Assembly (NCBI GenBank): GCA_002422785.1
Contig: DITK01000016.1
Location: 1-5,057 of the forward strand
Source of the DNA: Francisellaceae bacterium UBA6186
Lineage (GTDB): Bacteria; Pseudomonadota; Gammaproteobacteria; UBA6186; Azoamicaceae
DNA length: 5,057 nucleotides
Direction: 5' to 3'
Shown here: positions 1-5,057 of the stretch, piece by piece
How positions within the stretch are numbered: the first letter of the stretch is position 1
Layout of the letters: the number at the start of each line of letters is the position of its first letter
Program-made: the position numbers and the translations under genes
The notes under the pieces: generated by a model
Seen by the model: only the letters and a program-made list of their open reading frames with translations
What the model was told of the DNA's origin: nothing
Database searches by the model: none

Positions 1-687
1 ATGGATATCAAAGGTAGAACCAAGAAATGTATGGCTCATTGCAGAGCATTCTATATGCCATCCCGGCCTTCCCATTCCAAATGGACTCATAAATTTAACT
101 GATTCGTCATCCTTCTCATTAGCTGGTTTCCACAAGACAAAATCTTCTGGGCTATTTTTGTTTGTATCACTTTCAATCCTTCCACTTTCTCTCATTTCCT
201 CAGTAGTTCTACCGGAAAATGCTGTATAATTTTTTGCTCTAGAAACATTAAAATAAACATGCTTGTTAGATTCATATGCAAATCCCATATCCAATAGTTT
301 TTGAATTATGTCAATCATTTGCGAAATATGCTCCGTAGCTTTCGGCTCTTTGGTGGGTTTTAAACAGCCCAGATACTCCATATCATCATTATAATCAATA
401 ATAGTTTGGCTTGTTAATTCAGATATTGGAATATTAAGTTTAGAAGCCCTATCTATGATTTTATCATCAATATCGGTAATGTTTCTTACATATAGAACAT
501 TACTTGATCCATACAGTTTCATCAGAATTCTGTATAAAACATCATATACCACTGCCGATCGCACATTACCGATATGGGGGTGATCATAAACTGTCGGACC
601 ACAAACATACATTTTTACCAAATTGGCATCTAACGGATTAAAAACTTCCCTTTTTCTTGTAAGTGTATTAAATAATGATAATTTCAT
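1..687 (-). CDS. cysS: Cysteinyl-tRNA synthetase (EC 6.1.1.16), N-terminal 229 codons, cut by the window edge
   Basis: This cytoplasmic class I aminoacyl-tRNA synthetase activates cysteine with ATP and charges tRNA-Cys. The reverse-strand frame is open from ATG at 687-685 to base 1 and begins MKLSLFNTLTRKREVF, the usual CysS N-terminus. CGPTVYDHPHIGN lies at residues 29-41. It supplies the zinc ligand Cys29 and the class I ATP-binding signature in its HIGN form (38-41). Further family phrases are NITDIDDKIIDRA, DFVLWKPA and GRPGWHIECSAMS, whose Cys214 is the expected second zinc ligand. The visible part ends at FDIH (226-229), just before the family's FDIHGGG. The remaining zinc ligands, KMSKS loop and anticodon-binding domain lie outside, so about half of a usual 450-470-residue enzyme is present. 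An in-frame TAA 30 nt upstream leaves this ATG as the first start; only a weak GGA precedes it. No frameshift or missing motif was seen. It is divergent from the kinase operon and functionally unrelated to it. Confidence 0.97.
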   Translation of the reverse strand, partial: MKLSLFNTLTRKREVFNPLDANLVKMYVCGPTVYDHPHIGNVRSAVVYDVLYRILMKLYGSSNVLYVRNITDIDDKIIDRASKLNIPISELTSQTIIDYNDDMEYLGCLKPTKEPKATEHISQMIDIIQKLLDMGFAYESNKHVYFNVSRAKNYTAFSGRTTEEMRESGRIESDTNKNSPEDFVLWKPANEKDDESVKFMSPFGMGRPGWHIECSAMSHTFLGSTFDIH

Positions 688-753
688 ATTCCAAGCAAAC
701 CAAATTAAATTTGGGTCATTTTACAGTATAAAGCCAGCAATTAAAAACAATTT
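688..753. promoter_or_regulatory. Divergent promoter region between cysS and the histidine kinase-rodA operon
   Basis: These 66 bp are the only substantial non-coding DNA in the window and must hold the start signals for both transcription directions unless the promoters lie inside a gene. For the rightward operon, TATAAA at 727-732 is a fair -10 box, which would give a leader of roughly 15 nt; the -35 position (about 704-710, ATTAAAT) is poor. For leftward cysS, TATACT (complement of 725-730) is a fair -10 with TTGTTT (complement of 745-750) upstream, but the 14-bp spacer is short. TAAAAT (complement of 718-723) is an alternative. The two best -10 boxes overlap by four bases, so the two polymerases could not both occupy them. 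This is pattern reading only; no start site is known. Confidence 0.45.
700..714. repeat. Perfect 6-3-6 inverted repeat (possible operator)
   Basis: CCAAAT-TAA-ATTTGG is a perfect inverted repeat with 6-base arms and a 3-base centre. It covers the place where the -35 box of the rightward operon would sit. It also lies just downstream of the candidate cysS -10 boxes, inside the cysS leader, so a bound dimeric regulator could affect both directions. No U-run follows either arm and both flanking genes start here rather than end, so a terminator is unlikely. Short palindromes also arise by chance in AT-rich DNA, although the CC/GG ends make this one somewhat less trivial. Confidence 0.35.
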
Positions 754-2493
754 ATGAGTTTTAACCAGGATAACACTGAAAACCAGCATAATGATTATAA
801 TGTAAATATCCAAATAATTACGTTTATTGTTATCACTATGGTAATAATCTTAACTTTGGTAAATTTCATTCGAATATATTCAAATGAAAAGTCTCTATTA
901 TTAAAGGAAATGTCGACAGAAGCTAATTCGTTAAAAACAATTTTTTCAAACCAATTAAGTTATTCTAAATATTTTATAAAACTAATAGGCAGAAATATAA
1001 AAACCAATCCTACAGATTTGTTATATATTAGAAAAACTCTCAAAACGTATTTTCTATCTAGACACTTCAATTCGCTATTTGGATGGCGTAAATACAGCTG
1101 GGTTAACAACGAATATCTAGAATTAGTAACAAGCATTGGCGGTATTGCAGCAAATCCAAAAAAACTATATTTTGTAGAAGATATAGTCCACAAAATTGGT
1201 GATAACAAAGAGATCAAAAGTTATGTAGATTTTCGTATTAATAAAACTTCCGACAATCATAGTTTAAAATTAGTTAATGCAATATTTGATAAGTTAGCAA
1301 AAAATTTTATTGGAGCAGTTGTTTTAAGCTATGATATTGATACTTTGGTTCAAAACCTAAATAACCGTAAAAAAGATTCAAGTGTCAATTTTATAATAGT
1401 CGACAAAAACTTTGATATTGTTGCTAAATCAAAACCGATAATAGATAAAATCGCAGATATTAATGATAAACTATCTCCTCAGTTGTTACAGCTCTTGAAG
1501 AAACAAGATCAGAATCGAGGAGCTCTTAATCAAGATTGTTCATACCTTGATATGGCAAATGGATTGAATTATTTTATAAAACCACTAGAGGATTTTCCTT
1601 TTACGGTTATTATCAATATTGACAATGACTTTATAAAGAACAATATAGTTCAGAATATTATAAAAAAGTTTCTTGAAGTCGTGTTTCTAGCCGGCGTTTG
1701 TTTAATAATTATTATTGCAATTTATAAAAGAGAAACTTTACTTAGAACAAAAGCTGAGCAAGCAACAATTTTAGCAAATAATGCAACCAAAACCAAAACT
1801 GATTTCCTTGCTTTTACAGCCCACGAAATAAGATCCCCTTTAGGTTTTATTGTTACTGGCTCAGAAATCATGTCAAAAGGATTATTCGGAAAGATCCCAA
1901 CAGAATATACCAAATATGTTGAAGGAATATACAGCAACGCCCAAATCATCCTTGATTTTATTACTGATATTTTAGATGAGAATCAAATAATTGAAGGTCA
2001 ATTTAAAATAGTTAACTCTTTAAATAAGGTACGAGATATAATAACTCGAGTCGTAGAATTTTATGTAGGAAAAAATAATATCTCTATAATAACTAATTTT
2101 GAACCAAATTTACCTTTACTAATTTGTGATAAGAAAAGAATTGCCCAAGTAATAGATAATTTAATTAGTAACAGTATAAAATACTCTAGTAAAAATACTG
2201 CTATTAACATCGTAGTAAAAATGGACCAAAGTCAAATGGTAATAACAATTAGTGATCAAGGAATAGGAATGAAACAAGAAGAAATACCTATAGCCCTAAG
2301 CAAGTACGGCACAATTCATAGAGAAGATTACCAGAAAGGGGGATCTTATGGATTAGGATTACCTATAGTTAAAATGCTATTAGATGCTCATGAAGCAATT
2401 CTAACTATAGATAGTACATACGGAAAGGGAACAACTGTAAAAATTATTTTCCCAAAATCCAAAATTGTTTATACTCAAGAGAAAAAACAGTAA
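754..2493 (+). CDS. Membrane sensor histidine kinase, PleC/DivJ-like core with periplasmic sensor domain
   Basis: This 579-residue inner-membrane kinase should sense a signal outside the cytoplasmic membrane, autophosphorylate on histidine and pass phosphate to an unlinked response regulator. A short polar N-terminus precedes TM1 (about 21-42). An extracytoplasmic region (43-304) follows, then TM2 (about 305-323) and a helical linker (329-350). The dimerisation domain has DFLAFTAHEIRSPL (350-363) with phospho-acceptor His357. The downstream pattern SEIM, LFG, YxxY and DILD resembles PleC/DivJ. The ATPase domain shows the N box (NLISNSIK, 469-476, with Asn473), G1 (DQGIGM, 501-506) and G2 (GGSYGLGL, 529-536). 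The F box is replaced by ALSKYG, and the chain ends soon after GKGTTVKIIFP. There is no receiver or HPt domain, so it is not a hybrid kinase. An in-frame TAA at 742-744 makes ATG 754 the first available start; no Shine-Dalgarno sequence is visible. The stop directly abuts rodA. Kinase assignment is secure; the signal, the partner and orthology to PleC or DivJ are inferred. Confidence 0.93.
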   Translation: MSFNQDNTENQHNDYNVNIQIITFIVITMVIILTLVNFIRIYSNEKSLLLKEMSTEANSLKTIFSNQLSYSKYFIKLIGRNIKTNPTDLLYIRKTLKTYFLSRHFNSLFGWRKYSWVNNEYLELVTSIGGIAANPKKLYFVEDIVHKIGDNKEIKSYVDFRINKTSDNHSLKLVNAIFDKLAKNFIGAVVLSYDIDTLVQNLNNRKKDSSVNFIIVDKNFDIVAKSKPIIDKIADINDKLSPQLLQLLKKQDQNRGALNQDCSYLDMANGLNYFIKPLEDFPFTVIINIDNDFIKNNIVQNIIKKFLEVVFLAGVCLIIIIAIYKRETLLRTKAEQATILANNATKTKTDFLAFTAHEIRSPLGFIVTGSEIMSKGLFGKIPTEYTKYVEGIYSNAQIILDFITDILDENQIIEGQFKIVNSLNKVRDIITRVVEFYVGKNNISIITNFEPNLPLLICDKKRIAQVIDNLISNSIKYSSKNTAINIVVKMDQSQMVITISDQGIGMKQEEIPIALSKYGTIHREDYQKGGSYGLGLPIVKMLLDAHEAILTIDSTYGKGTTVKIIFPKSKIVYTQEKKQ

Positions 2494-3612
2494 ATGGGTT
2501 ATTCTATAAAAGAAAAATTTGTAACTAAGCTACAAAAGATACCTTTTTCTATACCATTTTTAATAACAGTTATTTGTATTTACGGTTTTGTAATTCTTTA
2601 CTCTGCTGCAGGTGGGCAAATAGAGCCATGGGCGTATAGGCAAATAATAATTTTTTCGATTTTTATGCCTTTAGCTTTCATAATTTCTATGGTAGATACT
2701 AGATTTATCTATAAATTCTCGTATTTTTTATATTTTTTCGTTTTGCTACTTTTAATTGCAGTAGCAATTATTGGGAAAACAGTAATGGGAGCAACACGAT
2801 GGATAGACCTTGGGGTTTTTTACATCCAACCATCAGAACCAACTAAAATAGCTATAGTGCTAATGCTTGCCAGATATTTCCATAGCAGTAAGGAACAAAA
2901 TATTTCCTCTATTTACAATTTAATTCTTCCTATAATTGGAGTGCTAATTCCAGCATTCCTAATTATTAAACAGCCAGATCTTGGAACTGGAATAATTACC
3001 ATAATAGTTGCAACTATTATTTTTTTTGCGGCAGGGGTTAAGAAGTTATATTTTGTTATCGTAGGTATTGGCAGTTTAATTTTACTACCAATCGTTTGGA
3101 CTTTATTACATAACTATCAAAAAAATCGTGTGTTAATTTTTTTGAACCCAGATAGAGAACCACTCGGAGCAGGATATAACATTATTCAATCAAAAATAGC
3201 TATAGGATCAGGAGGATTTTGGGGGAAAGGTTTATTAAATGGGACACAAAGCCATTTAAGTTTTTTACCGGAATATACCACCGATTTTATCTTTTCTTTC
3301 CTAACAGAAGAACTTGGGTTTGTTGGTGGTTTAGTTTTAGTGATACTATATTTTATGCTGATTCTCAGTTCACTAGCTATTGCAATTAACACTAAATCAA
3401 TATTTACAAAGTTAATGGTGATAGGTCTAACATCAATATTTTTTAGCCACGTGTTTATTAATATAGGCATGGTAATGGGTATGATGCCAGTAGTCGGAGT
3501 GCCGTTACCATTTATTTCATATGGTGGTACAATGATGGTATCAATGCTTATTAGTTTTGGTTTAATTATGAATGCTAGCCTGCACCAACACAGTAACTTG
3601 CACACTAATTAA
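2494..3612 (+). CDS. rodA: Rod shape-determining protein RodA, SEDS peptidoglycan glycosyltransferase
   Basis: RodA polymerises lipid II into glycan strands in the inner membrane during lateral wall growth, paired with the transpeptidase PBP2. The 372-residue product matches the usual RodA length and has about ten hydrophobic segments, starting near residue 18. SEDS signatures appear in order: GATRWIDLG (99-107), QPSEPTK (112-118), QPDLGTG (160-166), NPDREPLGAGYN (218-229), then GSGGFWGKGL. PEYTTDFIF (259-267) follows, whose Asp264 corresponds to the essential SEDS aspartate, and GVPLPFISYGG (335-345) lies near the end. The phrasing fits RodA better than FtsW, and the mreD and mrdA neighbours agree. 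The ATG follows the kinase stop with no gap (TAA-ATG). A weak AAGAG at 2477-2481 lies 12 nt upstream, so expression probably depends on coupling to the kinase. No truncation or missing motif was seen. It could also be called mrdB. Confidence 0.96.
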   Translation: MGYSIKEKFVTKLQKIPFSIPFLITVICIYGFVILYSAAGGQIEPWAYRQIIIFSIFMPLAFIISMVDTRFIYKFSYFLYFFVLLLLIAVAIIGKTVMGATRWIDLGVFYIQPSEPTKIAIVLMLARYFHSSKEQNISSIYNLILPIIGVLIPAFLIIKQPDLGTGIITIIVATIIFFAAGVKKLYFVIVGIGSLILLPIVWTLLHNYQKNRVLIFLNPDREPLGAGYNIIQSKIAIGSGGFWGKGLLNGTQSHLSFLPEYTTDFIFSFLTEELGFVGGLVLVILYFMLILSSLAIAINTKSIFTKLMVIGLTSIFFSHVFINIGMVMGMMPVVGVPLPFISYGGTMMVSMLISFGLIMNASLHQHSNLHTN

Positions 3613-3614
3613 TT

Positions 3615-4124
3615 ATGTATAAATTATCGATCAAAGCGGTATTAACTCTTATTTTAGGATTTTATATCCTTTTGATTTGTTTAATACCATTAAAGCTATA
3701 TAAACTAGGTTTAGTTAACATGTTTGGTGAAATTTTTCCTGCGGTGGATTTAATAGTTATTTATTATTTCTCAACTTATACTACTATTAGACCCTGGATA
3801 TTATTTATTATTGGGATCATAATAGATCAGATATATCAAGTGCCAGTTGGCCTTAATTCTTTTGCTTTTATTACTATAAATCTCATACTAAATTATGCAA
3901 GCAGATGGTTTATTCTAAAGGATGAAATTACGAATATCTTAATTTTTTGTGCATATAGTTTGCTCCTTATTGGCTTTAGGTATATAATTTTCCTGGCAAA
4001 AAATAATTATGGCTTTGAAGGATTCTCAATTTATTTTTATTACCTAACGACAATCTTTTCATATCCAATATTACGATTTCTAATCCACAAACCTTTTACT
4101 GCATTAACCAGATATGCTGGATAA
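3615..4124 (+). CDS. mreD: Rod shape-determining protein MreD
   Basis: MreD is a small inner-membrane component of the elongasome that bridges MreC and MreB to the RodA-PBP2 synthase; no catalytic activity is known. The 169-residue product is the normal MreD length and is almost entirely hydrophobic, with five or six likely membrane segments (about 8-25, 43-55, 60-76, 82-98, 106-126 and 137-155). The most diagnostic part is the stretch IIDQIYQVPVGLN (69-81). Its Asp71 and PxGLN follow the family pattern of an Asp a few residues before P-L-G. It starts 2 bp after the rodA stop, with no visible Shine-Dalgarno sequence, and its last 11 bases overlap mrdA. MreD is poorly conserved in sequence, so the call rests on that motif, hydrophobicity, size and position directly before mrdA, which is the canonical arrangement. 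Confidence 0.9.
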   Translation: MYKLSIKAVLTLILGFYILLICLIPLKLYKLGLVNMFGEIFPAVDLIVIYYFSTYTTIRPWILFIIGIIIDQIYQVPVGLNSFAFITINLILNYASRWFILKDEITNILIFCAYSLLLIGFRYIIFLAKNNYGFEGFSIYFYYLTTIFSYPILRFLIHKPFTALTRYAG

Positions 4125-5057
4125 AAATACTATTAAAGGGCAGCTTATTTCTAGGCGTGCTTTTATAATCGGAGCTGGCAAATTTGCTTTTTTACTTTTG
4201 CTTGTAGGCAGAATGTTTTACATGCAATTCATCAAAAAAAACGAGTACAAAACACTTTCAGATCAAAACCGAATAAGAATGATAATCATGTTGCCAAATA
4301 GAGGACAAATTTATGACAGGCACATGAAATTAATGGCTAAAAACAATACTTGTTTTAGGTTATTATTAGATAAAAATATTAGCTCGTTTTTTGAAGAGGA
4401 ATTAAAAGATGTTACAGAAATGCTTGAATTGGACGAGGAACAAATAAAAGAGGTTAGTAATAGGATAAAAAGAGCAGGTAGAAGAATCCCCGTATTAATA
4501 ATGGATTATCTAGACTGGCATCAAGTTTCAATAATAGAAGAGCGCAAGGAAGTTTTAAAATCGCTATTTGTTGATACAGGAAACATCAGATTTTATAAGT
4601 ATGGAGAAAATACAGCCCACTTACTTGGTTACATGGGGAGAATTGAAAAAACCGAAAAAAATGATTTTGCCTTTGTAGACGAAAATTTCAGGACTGGAAA
4701 AAACGGAATAGAGAAATTTTATGAAGAAACATTGCGGGGAAATTTCGGTCATAAACAGATTGAGGTTAACGCTCATGGCAAATATGTAAGGGAGCTATCC
4801 GAAAGTAAACCTTTACCAGGCATTAATCTATATTTGAATATAGATGCAGAGCTACAAAAAAATATTACTCCATATTTAAATTCAAAAGGTTGTAGTGCTG
4901 TTGTGATGGATTGCCAGGATGGTAGTATTTTGGTTTCTAGCTCGACACCCTCCTATAATCCTAATAATTTTAATTTTCTATCAAATAAATATTGGTCTGA
5001 GTTAATCCAAAACCCGCATAAACCACTGATAAATAAAACAATTCATAGTCTTTATCC
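4114..5057 (+). CDS. mrdA: Penicillin-binding protein 2 (class B PBP, peptidoglycan DD-transpeptidase), N-terminal 314 codons, cut by the window edge
   Basis: PBP2 cross-links the strands made by RodA and activates it. It is anchored in the inner membrane with its bulk in the periplasm. The frame begins MLDKNTIKGQLISRRAF. One transmembrane anchor (about 16-37) is followed by the class B pedestal signatures: LSDQNRIR (48-55), LPNRGQIYDR (60-69), HLLGYMGR (169-176) and GKNGIEKFYEETLRG (195-209), then EVNAHGK (217-223). PGINLYLNIDAELQ and a VVMDCQDGSILVSSSTPSYNPNNF-type region open the transpeptidase domain. The window ends before the catalytic SxxK serine, so activity cannot be judged here. ATG 4114 is the first start after an in-frame TAA at 4105-4107 and overlaps the mreD end by 11 bases, implying translational coupling. 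The product reads as PBP2 rather than the septal PBP3 (FtsI) because of its pedestal motifs and its rodA and mreD neighbours. The gene is also called pbpA or pbp2. Confidence 0.95.
   Translation, partial: MLDKNTIKGQLISRRAFIIGAGKFAFLLLLVGRMFYMQFIKKNEYKTLSDQNRIRMIIMLPNRGQIYDRHMKLMAKNNTCFRLLLDKNISSFFEEELKDVTEMLELDEEQIKEVSNRIKRAGRRIPVLIMDYLDWHQVSIIEERKEVLKSLFVDTGNIRFYKYGENTAHLLGYMGRIEKTEKNDFAFVDENFRTGKNGIEKFYEETLRGNFGHKQIEVNAHGKYVRELSESKPLPGINLYLNIDAELQKNITPYLNSKGCSAVVMDCQDGSILVSSSTPSYNPNNFNFLSNKYWSELIQNPHKPLINKTIHSLY

Larger units (their letters stand above)
754..5057 (+). other. Predicted operon: histidine kinase-rodA-mreD-mrdA
   Basis: Four same-strand genes follow each other with gaps of 0 bp and 2 bp and an overlap of 11 bp. 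There is no room for internal terminators and no intergenic promoter space after 753. Cotranscription from the divergent region 688-753 is therefore the simplest reading, although promoters inside coding sequence cannot be excluded. The last three genes encode elongasome proteins that work together. The operon continues beyond the right edge, since mrdA is incomplete. Confidence 0.75.

Noticed and set aside
700..714. The palindrome as an intrinsic terminator
   Set aside because: Both flanking genes start here, so nothing needs ending. The stem is only 6 bp, AT-rich, and has no following U-run.
960..1217. 85-codon reverse-strand open frame inside the histidine kinase
   Set aside because: It is fully nested antisense to a well-supported gene, with no family motif and no start signal.
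1722..1949. 75-codon reverse-strand open frame opposite the kinase H-box region
   Set aside because: It is antisense to the highly constrained dimerisation domain; no motif or independent support.
754..2493. Hybrid kinase or complete PleC/PleD-type protein
   Set aside because: The product ends shortly after the ATPase domain at residue 579; no receiver, HPt or GGDEF domain follows, and rodA starts at once.
3186..3605. 139-codon reverse-strand open frame opposite the end of rodA
   Set aside because: It lies wholly inside rodA, whose motifs are intact on the plus strand. The translation shows no recognisable domain and reads as the antisense of membrane-protein codons.
4114..5057. mrdA as a broken gene or pseudogene
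   Set aside because: The frame is open through all 314 visible codons with family motifs in order; it simply runs off the window before the SxxK site.
1..5057. Mobile elements, CRISPR arrays, tRNA or rRNA genes, or a novel defence system
   Set aside because: No transposase-like protein, direct-repeat array, cloverleaf or rRNA sequence was seen; nearly every base is assigned to conserved housekeeping or signalling genes.

Overview
The window is a strongly AT-rich bacterial segment carrying five genes and almost no spare DNA. The protein sequences point to an alphaproteobacterium, most likely of the order Rickettsiales. The cysteinyl-tRNA synthetase matches, from memory, the Rickettsia-type enzyme in its HIGN motif and in the phrases NITDIDDKIIDRA, EPKATEHI and GRPGWHIECSAMS. 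The histidine kinase core has the look of the alphaproteobacterial PleC/DivJ group. The genus cannot be fixed by reading alone.

Layout: cysS runs leftwards from 687 and leaves the window at base 1, so only its N-terminal 229 codons are present. A 66-bp divergent spacer (688-753) separates it from a rightward block of four tightly packed genes. These are a two-transmembrane sensor histidine kinase (754-2493), rodA (2494-3612), mreD (3615-4124) and the first 314 codons of mrdA, which encodes PBP2 (4114 to the right edge). The three internal junctions are 0 bp, +2 bp and an 11-bp overlap. This implies one transcription unit read from the divergent spacer, with translational coupling between genes.

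How the genes fit together: RodA is the SEDS glycosyltransferase of the rod (elongasome) complex and PBP2 is its cognate transpeptidase. MreD is the membrane protein that links the pair to MreC and MreB. mreB and mreC are not in the window. The kinase in front of them has an extracytoplasmic, probably Cache-like, sensor domain and an intact histidine kinase core, but no receiver domain and no adjacent response regulator. Its stop codon directly abuts the rodA start, so an envelope signal input and lateral wall synthesis are probably co-expressed.

I found no mobile element, CRISPR array, RNA gene or obviously new system. The points most worth a second look are the kinase heading the elongasome operon, the rodA-mreD-mrdA order without mreC, and the compact divergent control region with a 6-3-6 palindrome and overlapping candidate -10 boxes.
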